A DNA stretch of 64,000 nt from Pseudomonas delhiensis (GTDB lineage: Bacteria; Pseudomonadota; Gammaproteobacteria; Pseudomonadales; Pseudomonadaceae), in NCBI RefSeq assembly GCF_900187975.1, contig NZ_FZPC01000029.1:1-64000 (forward strand), read 5' to 3'. Shown one piece after another: positions 18,753-30,200 of this stretch. The notes under the pieces are model-generated. The model was not told where the DNA came from. It worked only from the letters and a program-made list of their open reading frames with translations, and ran no database searches. Both the position numbers and the translations under genes were made by a program. How positions within the stretch are numbered: the stretch's first letter is position 1; every line of letters starts with the position of its first letter.

Positions 18753-20112
18753 ATTTCAAAATCGCCTTCCAGGGCTTGAGGGTCAGCACAGTATGGGCCT
18801 GGGCCGCCAGGGCATCCAGGCCCGCGCTGTCGCGCTGGTGTAGGACCAGTTCCAGCTTGGCCAGTTCACCGTACAGGCGGTCGGCCTCGGGCAGGTCGAG
18901 CACGCCGCGGGCCAGGCGCAGCCAGACCAGCAGGCGCTGCAGGCGCGGCAGCTGCTCGACCAGCAATTCCGGCTGCTGCTGGGCGCGGGCCAGGGGCAGG
19001 CCCTCGGCTTCCTCGGCGAGCAGGCGCGGCAGCCACTTGCCCAGGGCAGCGGCGCCCTGGCGGTTGCCGCGCTCGTTGCGGCCTTCCTGCCAGGCGCGGG
19101 CCAGCAGCCAGCGCGAGGCCTGCAGCGAGAACAGGCCCCAGCGGACCTGGCCGAGTTCGGCGCGGAAGGCTTCCGGCGCCTGCTGGCGCACCGCTTCGTC
19201 GGCCTCGCCCTGTTCCAGGCGCGGGCGCCAGTCGCCGATCAGCGCGTCCAGCGCGGCGCGCAGTTCGCGGCTGCTGGCGCGCGGCGCGGTCTGGCCGAGG
19301 CTGCCGAGCAGGGCGCGCAGGTCCACCAGTTGCTGCAGCCATTCCTGCAGCAGGCGCCAGTGGCCGTTGAAGCGGTATTGCTCGGCCAGGCGCTGGCTGC
19401 TGCCCAGCAGCCCCCAGGCGATGGCGGCGAAGGCGCCGTCCAGCGGGGTTTCCGCCAGCAGTTTCTGGGTGTCCGGGTGCACCGTGTAGCTGGCCGGGTC
19501 GAACAGCCGGTAGCCGCGCTCGGCCTTGCTGATGTCGCAGGGCATCAGCGGCAGGTCGGCGGCAAGCTCCGCGGCCAGTTCCAGCAATGCCGCGGGCTCG
19601 CCCTGGCGCAGTTCCAGCTCCAGCTCGCAGATTTCCTCTTCCTGCTCCCCGGCCACCACCTTGCCCAGGTCCAGGGCGGCCTCGATCACCACCCGGGTCT
19701 TGCCGCGGCCCCAGGCGATCTCGGCGCGCTGGCGGGTGAAGTCGGTGCTGAAGATCGGCGCCAGCTGCGCCTTGTCTAGGTCGGCCAGGGCCGCCGGCCA
19801 GCAGCTGTCGTCGAGCTTGCCCAGGTCCAGCTCGGGCTTGTCCAGGTACCAGTCCCATTCGTTGCGCTCGGACAGCCCGGCGACGCTGTGGCCGCGGCTC
19901 TTCAGCGTCTGGATGAACTGCTCGCCGTCGCGGCGCAGGCGCAGCGCGACCTTGGCCCGGGCCAGGTCGCGGCCGGGGGTATCGTAGTACTGGTTGTACA
20001 GCTCGCTCTGCTGCCAGCCGGACTTGTTGCGCTTCTTCAGCAGCGGGTGGTCGCGCAGCGCCTCGAGGGTCTCGCGGCTGGCGCGCAGCTTGATTTCGGT
20101 TTCTTTCTGCAT
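18751..20112 (-). CDS. CYTH/CHAD domain protein (inorganic triphosphatase type)
   Basis: A 453-residue protein. The CYTH domain (about 1-195) opens with the ExExK signature ETEIKL and contains the paired Arg/Lys/Glu strands of the triphosphate tunnel (LRLRRDG, EICELELEL). The CHAD domain (about 205-450) is helical with conserved basic residues. CYTH enzymes hydrolyse inorganic triphosphate; CHAD domains are associated with polyphosphate granules. I chose ATG 20112, since family members start just before the ExExK strand. Confidence 0.9.
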   Translation of the reverse strand: MQKETEIKLRASRETLEALRDHPLLKKRNKSGWQQSELYNQYYDTPGRDLARAKVALRLRRDGEQFIQTLKSRGHSVAGLSERNEWDWYLDKPELDLGKLDDSCWPAALADLDKAQLAPIFSTDFTRQRAEIAWGRGKTRVVIEAALDLGKVVAGEQEEEICELELELRQGEPAALLELAAELAADLPLMPCDISKAERGYRLFDPASYTVHPDTQKLLAETPLDGAFAAIAWGLLGSSQRLAEQYRFNGHWRLLQEWLQQLVDLRALLGSLGQTAPRASSRELRAALDALIGDWRPRLEQGEADEAVRQQAPEAFRAELGQVRWGLFSLQASRWLLARAWQEGRNERGNRQGAAALGKWLPRLLAEEAEGLPLARAQQQPELLVEQLPRLQRLLVWLRLARGVLDLPEADRLYGELAKLELVLHQRDSAGLDALAAQAHTVLTLKPWKAILK

Positions 20113-20309
20113 GGCGGAGTCCGGGTCGGGAGCGCGCTGCGCTCCGGGAGGAAAAGGGTGGACGGGCGCGCCGGAGCGGGCGCCGGAGCGTTCGTCGAAG
20201 CCCGTTAGTGTACAGGACAGCACCGCGTCGGCGCTGTTCCGGCGAAGGTTGGCGGTTCAACTGGCGGCCATCCTGGGCCATGATGGGCACAATGCTTCCG
20301 GAGACGCCC

Positions 20310-21449
20310 ATGCCCTTGCCGAGCCTGAAAGACCGTTTCGCCCAGTTGCTCGCCCTGCCGTCGGTGAGCTGTACCCAGGCCGCCCTGGACCAGTCCAACC
20401 GCCCGGTGGTGGAGCTGCTGGCCACCTGGCTGGGCGACCTCGGCTTCGCCTGCGAACTGCAGGAGATCGCCCCGGGCAAGTTCAACCTGCTGGCGAGCCT
20501 GGGCAGCGGCCCCGGCGGCCTGGTGCTGGCCGGGCACACCGACACCGTGCCCTACGACGCGTCGCTGTGGAAAAGCGACCCGCTGCGCCTGGACGAGCGC
20601 GACGGCCGCTGGTACGGCCTGGGCAGCTGCGACATGAAGGGCTTCTTCGCCATCGCCATCGAGGCGCTGCTGCCGCTGCTGGAGAAGCCCCTGCGCCAGC
20701 CGTTGCTGATCCTCGCCACCTGCGACGAGGAAAGCTCCATGGCCGGCGCCCGCGCCCTGGCCGAGGCCGGCCGGCCGCTGGGGCGCGCCGCGGTGATCGG
20801 CGAGCCCACCGGGCTGCGGCCGATCCGCCTGCACAAGGGGGTGATGATGGAGCGCATCGACATCCTCGGGCAGAGCGGCCATTCCTCCGACCCCAGCCTC
20901 GGCCATAGCGCCCTGGAGGCCATGCACGCGGCCATCGGCGAGCTGCTGGCGCTGCGCGCGCAGTGGCAGAAGGAGTTCAACAACCCGCAGTTCGGCGTAC
21001 CCCAGCCGACGCTGAACCTGGGCTGCATCCACGGCGGCGACAACCCCAACCGCATCTGCGGCCAGTGCGCCCTGGAGTTCGACCTGCGACCGCTGCCGGG
21101 CATGGACCCGCAGGCCCTGCGCCGGGCCATCGGCGAGCGCCTGCAGCCGGTGGCCGAGCGCTTTGCGGTGCGCCTGGACTACCAGCCGCTGTTCCCCGCC
21201 GTGCCGCCCTTCGAGCAGGCCGCGGACAGCGAGCTGGTGCGCCTGGCCGAGCGCCTGAGCGGGCATTCGGCGGAAGCGGTAGCCTTTGGCACCGAAGCAC
21301 CGTATCTTCAGCAGCTCGGTTGCGAGACCCTGGTCCTGGGCCCCGGCGACATCGCCTGCGCCCACCAGCCGGACGAACACCTGGAACTCGCTCGCATCCC
21401 GCCGACCGTGGAACTGCTGCGCGGCTTGATCCAGCATTACTGCCTGTAA
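20310..21449 (+). CDS. argE: Acetylornithine deacetylase
   Basis: A 379-residue M20 metallopeptidase-family enzyme hydrolysing N-acetylornithine to ornithine. Metal and catalytic motifs are LAGHTDTVP (His, Asp), GSCDMKG, ATCDEESS and the C-terminal CAHQPDEH. ATG 20310 follows GGAG by six bases; ATGs at 20280 and 20292 are less well placed. argA lies 120 bases downstream on the same strand, giving an arginine biosynthetic pair. Confidence 0.95.
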   Translation: MPLPSLKDRFAQLLALPSVSCTQAALDQSNRPVVELLATWLGDLGFACELQEIAPGKFNLLASLGSGPGGLVLAGHTDTVPYDASLWKSDPLRLDERDGRWYGLGSCDMKGFFAIAIEALLPLLEKPLRQPLLILATCDEESSMAGARALAEAGRPLGRAAVIGEPTGLRPIRLHKGVMMERIDILGQSGHSSDPSLGHSALEAMHAAIGELLALRAQWQKEFNNPQFGVPQPTLNLGCIHGGDNPNRICGQCALEFDLRPLPGMDPQALRRAIGERLQPVAERFAVRLDYQPLFPAVPPFEQAADSELVRLAERLSGHSAEAVAFGTEAPYLQQLGCETLVLGPGDIACAHQPDEHLELARIPPTVELLRGLIQHYCL

Positions 21450-21475
21450 CCGCCCTGAAGAGGAGAACCCCGTCG

Positions 21476-21496
21476 ATGTGCATGCGACGACGATAA
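21476..21496 (+). CDS. Putative arginine-rich leader peptide before argA
   Basis: A 6-codon ORF (Met-Cys-Met-Arg-Arg-Arg-stop) preceded by the strong Shine-Dalgarno AAGAGGAG in the argE-argA gap. The three arginine codons are consecutive CGA, a rarely used codon in such genomes. argA itself starts 73 bases later with only a poor Shine-Dalgarno. Ribosome pausing at the arginine codons could modulate argA expression. Seen: the ORF and its ribosome site. Inferred: any regulatory role. Confidence 0.55.
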   Translation: MCMRRR

Positions 21497-21569
21497 CCGC
21501 CGCTCCCGCCGCTTGCCGGCCAACCGCACTCGACAACCCTTCATCGCCCGCTCACAGGCCACCTGGACA

Positions 21570-22868
21570 ATGCAAGACTACGTCACCTGGTTACGTCACG
21601 CTTCTCCCTACATCAACGCCCACCGGGACTGCACCTTCGTGGTCATGCTGCCCGGCGAGGGCGTGGAAGACCCGAACTTCGGCAACATCGTCCACGACCT
21701 GGTGCTGCTGCACAGCCTGGGCGTGCGCCTGGTGCTGGTGCACGGCTCGCGCCCGCAGATCGAGGCGCGCCTGGCCGCGCGCGGGCTGGCGCCGCGTTTC
21801 CACCGCGACCTGCGGGTGACCGACGCGCCCACCCTGGAATGCGTGATCGACGCCGTGGGCAGCCTGCGCATCGCCATCGAGGCGCGGCTGTCCATGGACA
21901 TGGCCGCCTCGCCCATGCAGGGCGCGCGCCTGCGCGTGGCCGCGGGCAACCTGGTCACGGCGCGGCCGATCGGCGTGGTCGAGGGCATCGACTACCACCA
22001 CACCGGCGAGGTGCGGCGCATCGACCGCAAGGGCATCGGCCGCCTGCTCGACGAGCGCTCCATCGTGCTGCTCTCGCCCCTGGGCTATTCGCCCACCGGG
22101 GAAATCTTCAACCTCGCCTGCGAGGACGTGGCCATGCGCGCGGCCATCGAGCTGGACGCCGACAAGCTGATCCTGTTCGGCGGCGAGCGCGGCCTGCTCG
22201 ACGAGGACGGCAAGCTGGTCCGTGAGCTGCGCCCGCAACAGGTGCCGGCGCACCTGCAGCGCCTGGGCAACAGCTACCAGGCGGAACTGCTCGACGCCGC
22301 CGCCCAGGCCTGCCGCGCCGGGGTGCGGCGCAGCCACATCGTCAGTTTCACCGAGGACGGCGCGCTGCTCAGCGAGCTGTTCACCCGCGCCGGCAACGGC
22401 ACCCTGGTGGCCCAGGAGCAGTTCGAGCAGCTGCGCGAGGCGGGCATCGAGGACGTCGGCGGCCTGCTGGAGCTGATCCGCCCGCTGGAAGAGCAGGGCA
22501 TCCTGGTGCGCCGTTCGCGCGAGGTGCTGGAGCGCGAGATCGAGCAGTTCAGCATCGTCGAGCGCGAGGGCCTGATCATCGCCTGCGCGGCGCTGTACCC
22601 CATCGCCGATTCCGACGCGGCCGAGCTGGCGTGCCTGGCGGTCAACCCGGAATACCGCCACGGCGGGCGCGGCGACCAGTTGCTGGAGCGCATCGAGAAG
22701 CGCGCCCGGGCCCTGGGCGTGAAGACCCTCTACGTGCTCACCACCCGCACCGCCCACTGGTTCCGCGAGCGCGGCTTCCAGCCCAGCAGCGTCGACCGCC
22801 TGCCGGCGGCGCGGGCCTCGCTGTACAACTACCAGCGCAATTCGCAGGTGTTCGAGAAGAGCCTTTGA
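21570..22868 (+). CDS. argA: Amino-acid N-acetyltransferase (N-acetylglutamate synthase)
   Basis: A 432-residue cytosolic enzyme acetylating glutamate with acetyl-CoA, the first step of arginine synthesis and typically feedback-inhibited by arginine. The N-terminal amino-acid-kinase-like domain (about 10-280; VLVHGSRPQIEARL) is followed by a GNAT domain (about 285-430; LACLAVNPEYRHGGRGDQLL). ATG 21570 gives the usual length; the upstream in-frame start at 21513 would add 19 residues not expected for the family. Its Shine-Dalgarno is weak. Confidence 0.94.
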   Translation: MQDYVTWLRHASPYINAHRDCTFVVMLPGEGVEDPNFGNIVHDLVLLHSLGVRLVLVHGSRPQIEARLAARGLAPRFHRDLRVTDAPTLECVIDAVGSLRIAIEARLSMDMAASPMQGARLRVAAGNLVTARPIGVVEGIDYHHTGEVRRIDRKGIGRLLDERSIVLLSPLGYSPTGEIFNLACEDVAMRAAIELDADKLILFGGERGLLDEDGKLVRELRPQQVPAHLQRLGNSYQAELLDAAAQACRAGVRRSHIVSFTEDGALLSELFTRAGNGTLVAQEQFEQLREAGIEDVGGLLELIRPLEEQGILVRRSREVLEREIEQFSIVEREGLIIACAALYPIADSDAAELACLAVNPEYRHGGRGDQLLERIEKRARALGVKTLYVLTTRTAHWFRERGFQPSSVDRLPAARASLYNYQRNSQVFEKSL

Positions 22869-22883
22869 TTCGGCGCAATTCCG

Positions 22884-23010
22884 TAGGGCGAATAACCGTT
22901 CGCGGTTATCCGCCGATGCGCCGAGGCCACAGCCAGCGACCAGGTCAACCCTGGAGCCGTCGGGGGTCAAGGCCAAACGGCGCATAACGCCTTAGGCGTT
23001 ATGCGCCCTA
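22884..23010. repeat. Inverted pair of family B palindromes
   Basis: GTAGGGCGAATAACCG...CGGTTATCCGCC (22884-22915) and GGCGCATAACGCC...GGCGTTATGCGCCCTAC (22978-23010) face each other about 60 bases apart between the convergent argA and gshA genes. It probably ends or stabilises both transcripts. The intervening bases have no gene. Confidence 0.85.
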
Positions 23011-23016
23011 CGGGGC

Positions 23017-24600
23017 TTAAACGCCGATCACCCCGAGGATGCTCGCCTGGTAGGCCGCCACGAAGGTGTCGAAATCCCCTTCCGGCTGGCGTTCCAGTTC
23101 TTCCTGTTCGGCCAGCGAGGTCCTGGCCATGGCCTCGAAGGCTTCCTGCTCCGCCGCCGGCAGCGGCCGGGCGAGGGTTTCGGCGTGTTCGCGGCTCTTG
23201 CGCAGGGCGAAGGCGGTGAAGCTCTCGCCGCGCTCGCGCATTTCCGCCAGGACCTGGGCGGATGGCGTGCGCTCCGGATCGGCGACCTTCTCGCGCTGCT
23301 GCATCAGGCTCCGGGCATGGGCGTCGCCGCCGCCGGCGCGGTCGAGCAGCTCGGCGATGGGCGCGATGCGCTCCAGCAGCTCGCTGGCCCAGGCCTGCAG
23401 CGGCACGGCCTGCCCGCCGCGCTGCAGGTGCAGGCCCGGGCGGCGGCCTTCCTTGACCACCTTGAGGAAGTTGCTGGTGGCAGCGCCGCACTCGCCGTCG
23501 GCCAGCAGCGGGCTGTCCTGCAGCGCGCAGTAGAGCAGGAAGGCGTCGAGGAAGCGGCCCTCGGCGGCGTCGATGCCCAGCGGCAGGAAGGGGTTGATGT
23601 CCAGGCAGCGCGCCTCGACGTACTGCACGCCGCGGGACTCCAGGGCCTGGATCGGCCGTTCGCCGCTGTAGGTCACGCGTTTCGGGCGGATGCTGGAGTA
23701 GTACTCGTTCTCGATCTGCAGGATGTTGGTGTTCAGCTGCACCCACTCGCCGTCCTGCTTGGTGCCGATCTTCTGGTAGGGCGCGTAGGGCGTGCCCACC
23801 GCGCTGCGCAGGCTCTCGACGTAGCTGTCGAGGTCGTTGTAGCAGGGCGTCAGGCCGGCCTGGGCGTTGTTCTGGTAGCCCAGGTCGCTCATCCGCAGGC
23901 TGGTGGCCCAGGGCAGGTACAGGGTGTGCTCGTCGAACGGCTGCAACTGGTGCGGGCGGCCGCGCAGGAAGCCGGCGTCCAGCGCCGGCGAGGCGCCGAA
24001 CAGGTACATCAGCAGCCAGCTGTAGCGGCGGAAGTTGCGGATCAGGGCGATGTAGTGCGCCGACTGGAAGTCGCGCAGCGCCATGCCGCCGTCCTCGTGG
24101 CGCTGCAGCAGCTGCCAGAGGCCCTCGGGCAGGGAGAAGTTGTAGTGGATGCCGGCGATGCACTGCATGGTCTTGCCGTAGCGCAGCGCCAGGCCCTTGC
24201 GGTAGACGTACTTGAGGCGGCCGATGTTGGAGCTGCCGTAGCGCGCGATCGGGATGCTCTCCTCGTCGGGCAGCTCGCAGGGCATCGACGGGCTCCACAG
24301 CAGCTCGCCGCCAAGGCGCTGGCTGGCGAAGCGGTGGATGCTCTCCAGGGACGCCAGGGTCTGCTCGACGCCGGTGCTGGTGGGGGTGATGAACTCCAGC
24401 AGCGCCTCGGAATAGTCGGTGGTGATCTGCGGGTTGGTCAGGGCCGAGCCCAGGGCGCGCGGGTGCGGGGTCAGGGCCAGCCGGCCGTCGGCGTCGACCC
24501 GCAGGCACTCGCGCTCGATGCCGTGCAGACACTGGCTGAGCAGGGGCAGGTTGGCAGCGTCGCCGAGCAGCGCCAGGCGGCGGGAGAGTAGGTCGCTCAA
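23017..24600 (-). CDS. gshA: Glutamate-cysteine ligase
   Basis: A 527-residue enzyme of the gammaproteobacterial GshA type that joins glutamate and cysteine in the first step of glutathione synthesis. Conserved blocks include [11 protein letters not shown] near the start, [14 protein letters not shown] and the central [21 protein letters not shown], cited here in part. I chose TTG 24600 because AAGGA lies about eight bases upstream and the length equals family norms; GTG 24615 would place translation on top of that site. Confidence 0.93.
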   Translation of the reverse strand: MSDLLSRRLALLGDAANLPLLSQCLHGIERECLRVDADGRLALTPHPRALGSALTNPQITTDYSEALLEFITPTSTGVEQTLASLESIHRFASQRLGGELLWSPSMPCELPDEESIPIARYGSSNIGRLKYVYRKGLALRYGKTMQCIAGIHYNFSLPEGLWQLLQRHEDGGMALRDFQSAHYIALIRNFRRYSWLLMYLFGASPALDAGFLRGRPHQLQPFDEHTLYLPWATSLRMSDLGYQNNAQAGLTPCYNDLDSYVESLRSAVGTPYAPYQKIGTKQDGEWVQLNTNILQIENEYYSSIRPKRVTYSGERPIQALESRGVQYVEARCLDINPFLPLGIDAAEGRFLDAFLLYCALQDSPLLADGECGAATSNFLKVVKEGRRPGLHLQRGGQAVPLQAWASELLERIAPIAELLDRAGGGDAHARSLMQQREKVADPERTPSAQVLAEMRERGESFTAFALRKSREHAETLARPLPAAEQEAFEAMARTSLAEQEELERQPEGDFDTFVAAYQASILGVIGV

Positions 24601-24763
24601 TTTGATGTCCTTCACGCGGCAGTCGCCCCACTATGGGGGTGGACCGGGCGGTCTACAAGGGGGAGGGCGGCCGGCGTTGTCGCCTGGCGGGCTGCGACCG
24701 GCCGGAGCCCGCGCGCGGCGCGGGTTCCGGTGGTCAGGATAGTGCAGGAAAGGGGGCCCGGGC

Positions 24764-25153
24764 TTACAGCTGGGCGAAGGTGCCTTGTCCCTTGGCGACC
24801 AGCTTGTCGCCCTGGAGCACGTCGGCCTCCACCACCAGCGAGCGGCGCCCGGCGTGCAGGACCCTGGCCACGCAGCGCACCTCGCCTTCGGCGACGGCGC
24901 GTATGTAGTTGATCTTGCATTCCAGGGTGACGCTCTGGCGGTCGAAGCCATGGGCGCTGGAGCAGGCCAGGCCCATGGTCACGTCCATCAGCGAGAAGAT
25001 CGCCCCGCCGTGCATCACGTTGCCGCGGTTGCGCAGGTGCTCGGCCATCTTCAGGCTCACTTCGGCCTCGCCGTCGCCCAGGCGCACCGGCTCCAGGCCG
25101 ATGTTCTCGCTGAAGGCGCTGATCATCCGGTCGCGGCCGGGCATCTCGCTCAT
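24764..25153 (-). CDS. PaaI-type hotdog-fold thioesterase
   Basis: A 129-residue protein with the hotdog signature GNVMHGGAIFSLMDVTMG, so probably an acyl-CoA thioesterase releasing CoA from acyl or aryl-CoA. AAGGAA precedes ATG 25153. It starts 9 bases after the tex stop, and gshA follows 163 bases later, so it is probably expressed with tex. Its position matches PA5202. Substrate unknown. Confidence 0.87.
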   Translation of the reverse strand: MSEMPGRDRMISAFSENIGLEPVRLGDGEAEVSLKMAEHLRNRGNVMHGGAIFSLMDVTMGLACSSAHGFDRQSVTLECKINYIRAVAEGEVRCVARVLHAGRRSLVVEADVLQGDKLVAKGQGTFAQL

Positions 25154-25162
25154 GGGCTTTCC

Positions 25163-27499
<2,337 letters not shown>

Positions 27500-27609
27500 G
27501 AATCCACCTGGTGAAACCAACGAGAATACGGGGTGTGGCGCTAGCGCCGGCCGGCTCGCTCGGGCGTCCGGCAGGCGTCTATGACAACGCCCCGCCGCAA
27601 AAGCGCCGC

Positions 27610-27615
27610 ATTATA
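27610..27615 (-). promoter_or_regulatory. Consensus -10 box upstream of tex
   Basis: A perfect TATAAT on the minus strand, 111 bases before the tex start. No clear -35 hexamer is present at 16-18 bases. The rest of the 234-base tex-ompR spacer shows no other motif I can support. Confidence 0.4.
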
Positions 27616-27733
27616 CCCAGGCTAAATTGAGCGGGAGGGCGGTCGGTCGGGGAAAAATCTGCTAACAATGGACAATCCGTGGCCAACCGAGGCTGGGCGA
27701 TAATTGCCGGCCTGACCCGAACCTGGAGTTTCT

Positions 27734-28474
27734 ATGTCGAACCCGTCCACCCTGCCCGAAGGTGAAAAGATCCTCATCGTCGACGACGACGCCCGCCTGC
27801 GCCGCCTGCTGGAGCGCTTCCTCGACGAACAGGGCTACCGCGTGCGCGCCGTGGAGAACACCGAGCAGATGGACCGCCTGCTGGCCCGCGAGCTGTTCCA
27901 GCTGGTGGTGCTGGACCTGATGATGCCCGGCGAGGATGGCCTGTCGGCGTGCAAGCGCCTGCGCGAGGCGAACAACCAGATCCCGATCATCATGCTCACC
28001 GCCAAGGGTGACGAGTCCAGCCGCATCCAGGGTCTGGAACTGGGCGCCGACGACTACCTGGCCAAGCCGTTCAACCCGCGCGAGCTGCTGGCGCGGATCA
28101 AGGCCGTGCTGCGCCGCCAGGCGCCGCTGGTGCCGGGTGCCCCGGCCGGCGAGGACGAGGTGGTCACCTTCGGCGACTACGAGCTGTACCTGGCCACCCG
28201 CGAGCTGAAGAAGAACGGCGGCGAGGTGCACATGCTCACCACCGGCGAGTTCGCCGTGCTCAAGGCGCTGGTGCAGCACGCCCGCGAGCCGCTGACCCGC
28301 GACAAGCTGATGAACCTGGCCCGCGGTCGCGAGTGGGACGCCCTGGAGCGCTCCATCGACGTGCAGATCTCGCGCCTGCGCCGGCTGATCGAGCCCGACC
28401 CGTCCAAGCCGCGCTACATCCAGACGGTGTGGGGCGTGGGCTACGTGTTCGTGCCAGATGGAGCCAAGCGTTAA
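27734..28474 (+). CDS. ompR: Two-component response regulator OmpR/AmgR
   Basis: A 246-residue OmpR-family regulator. The receiver domain (about 10-125) has the acidic pocket VDDD, phospho-acceptor Asp61 (LDLMMPG) and Lys111 (LAKPFNP); the winged-helix DNA-binding domain follows (about 145-242, ending WGVGYVFVPDGA). In P. aeruginosa the equivalent AmgR responds with AmgS to envelope stress and aminoglycosides. Its sensor kinase lies 96 bases downstream. Confidence 0.95.
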   Translation: MSNPSTLPEGEKILIVDDDARLRRLLERFLDEQGYRVRAVENTEQMDRLLARELFQLVVLDLMMPGEDGLSACKRLREANNQIPIIMLTAKGDESSRIQGLELGADDYLAKPFNPRELLARIKAVLRRQAPLVPGAPAGEDEVVTFGDYELYLATRELKKNGGEVHMLTTGEFAVLKALVQHAREPLTRDKLMNLARGREWDALERSIDVQISRLRRLIEPDPSKPRYIQTVWGVGYVFVPDGAKR

Positions 28475-28562
28475 GCTGCAAGCGATAAGCCTCAAGCTGC
28501 AGGTGCCGCCCAGGTTGGGCAGCGCTTCTCGCTTGAAGCTTGTGGCTTGAAGCTTGCTGCTG
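28474..28562. repeat. AAGCTGC/AAGCTTG repeat hairpin in the ompR-envZ gap
   Basis: The left arm AAGCTGCAAGCGATAAGCC faces a right arm with CTCGCTTGAAGC and TGGCTTGAAGCTTG around GGTGCCGCCCAGG, so the 96-base spacer can fold into a long imperfect hairpin. It is family C, also seen at 10135-10185 and 18690-18752. It lies inside an operon and may alter the ratio of kinase to regulator. Confidence 0.65.
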
Positions 28563-28570
28563 CATAAAGC

Positions 28571-29890
28571 ATGAAAACCCCGCCCTGGTTCCCGCAAAGC
28601 TTCTTCGCCCGCACCCTCTGGCTGGTGCTCATCGTCGTGCTCTTCTCCAAGGCGCTGACGCTGGTGTACCTGCTGATGAACGAGGACATGCTGGTCGACC
28701 GCCAGTACAGCCACGGCGCGGCGCTGACCGTGCGCGCCTACTGGGCCGCCGACGAGCGCTCGCGCGAGGCCATCGCCAGGTCCGCCGGGCTGGCCTGGGT
28801 GCCCCACGAGAACGGCCAGCCGGAAGAGCAGCACTGGCCCTACAGCGGCATCTTCCAGCGGCAGATGCGCACCGAGCTGGGCCCGGACACCGAGACCCGC
28901 CTGCGCATCCACCACCCGTCGATGCTCTGGGTGCACGCGCCCAACCTGGGCGACGGCTGGCTGGGTGTGCCGCTGTACCCGCACCCGCTGCGCGGCCAGC
29001 AGATCTGGAGCGTGCTGGGCTGGTTCCTCGGCATCGGCCTGCTGTCCACGGCGGCGGCCTGGATTTTCGTGCGCCTGCTCGGCCAGCCGCTCAAGCGCCT
29101 GGTGGTGGCCTCGCGGGAGTTCGGCAAGGGTCGCAGCGTGCGCCTGCCGCTGGGGCAGGACACCCCCAGCGAGATGGCCGAGGTGTATCGCGCCTTCAAC
29201 CAGATGGCCGACGACGTCGAGCAGGCCGCGCGCGAGCGCGAGCTGATGCTGGCCGGGGTGTCCCACGACCTGCGCACGCCGCTGACGCGCCTGCGCCTGT
29301 CGCTGGAGCTGATGCCCGAGACCGAGCGCGAGATGGTCGAGGACATGGTGCGCGACATCGAGGACATGGACCAGATCCTCGACCAGTTCCTCGCCTTCAT
29401 CCGCGACGGCCGCGACGAGCCGGTGGAGGCGGGCGACCTCAACGAGCTGACCCGCGAAGTGGTGGCGCCCTACAACCAGGGCGAGGAGCACGTGCGCCTG
29501 AGCCTGCAGCCGCTGCCGCCGTTCCCGCTGCGGCGGGTGTCGATGAAGCGCCTGCTGGGCAACCTGATCGGCAACGCCCTCAACCACGGCGGCGGCAACG
29601 TCGAGGTGGCCAGCCACCTGGCCGGCGGCGACGGCGCGCCCTACGTGGTGCTGAGCGTGCTGGACCGCGGCGCCGGTATCGACCCGCAGGAACTGGACAG
29701 CATCTTCAACCCCTTCATCCGCGGCGACAAGGCGCGCGGCGGCAAGGGCACCGGCCTGGGCCTGGCCATCGTCAAGCGCATCGCCGCGCAGCACGGCGGC
29801 AGCGTGGAACTGCGCAACCGCGAGGGTGGCGGGGTGGAGGCACGGGTGTGCCTGCCTCTGGGGCTGATGCTGCCGCGCGGGGCCTCCTGA
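28571..29890 (+). CDS. envZ: Sensor histidine kinase EnvZ/AmgS
   Basis: A 439-residue inner-membrane kinase: two membrane segments (about 13-35 and 147-168), a periplasmic sensor between them, a HAMP domain (about 165-218), a dimerisation domain with phospho-acceptor His232 (GVSHDLRTPLTRL), and an HATPase domain with N, G1 (VLDRGAGID) and G2 (GGKGTGLGLAI) boxes. It phosphorylates the OmpR/AmgR protein encoded just upstream. Confidence 0.95.
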   Translation: MKTPPWFPQSFFARTLWLVLIVVLFSKALTLVYLLMNEDMLVDRQYSHGAALTVRAYWAADERSREAIARSAGLAWVPHENGQPEEQHWPYSGIFQRQMRTELGPDTETRLRIHHPSMLWVHAPNLGDGWLGVPLYPHPLRGQQIWSVLGWFLGIGLLSTAAAWIFVRLLGQPLKRLVVASREFGKGRSVRLPLGQDTPSEMAEVYRAFNQMADDVEQAARERELMLAGVSHDLRTPLTRLRLSLELMPETEREMVEDMVRDIEDMDQILDQFLAFIRDGRDEPVEAGDLNELTREVVAPYNQGEEHVRLSLQPLPPFPLRRVSMKRLLGNLIGNALNHGGGNVEVASHLAGGDGAPYVVLSVLDRGAGIDPQELDSIFNPFIRGDKARGGKGTGLGLAIVKRIAAQHGGSVELRNREGGGVEARVCLPLGLMLPRGAS

Positions 29891-29910
29891 GCCGCGGTAT
29901 CCCCGGCGGG

Positions 29911-30139
29911 TGTAGGAGCGGGCCCTGCCCGCGATTCGCGCGCAGGGCGCGCTCCTACAGGGGGCGCTACGTAGGGCGGATAACGCGCCAGCGTTATCCG
30001 CCGTTGGGGCTAGTCCGTGCCGAGAGAGGGGGTGGTTTTAGTCGGTAATCTCTGTGCTGGCCGGCTAACGCCGAAATATCAGAGCGCTCCGAACGGTCCC
30101 CTCTCCCTTCAGGGAGAGGGTTAGGGAGAGGGCGCTCTA
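29911..30139. repeat. Family A and B palindromes followed by a truncated family D element
   Basis: The 310 bases between envZ and ldcA have no gene. They hold a family A palindrome (29911-29960), a family B element (29971-30002), and a D element (30006-30139): GGGCTAGTCCGTGCCGAGA, then CTCTGTGCTGGCCGGCTAACG, then TCCCTTCAGGGAGAGGG and TTAGGGAGAGGGCGCTCT. It matches the full copy at 46929-47110 but lacks its left end. Confidence 0.8.
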
Positions 30140-30200
30140 GAATTCAGCACCAGAGTCTCGAGCAAGCACCGTCCGCGATCTGTTGAGCCTGACGCAGGCT

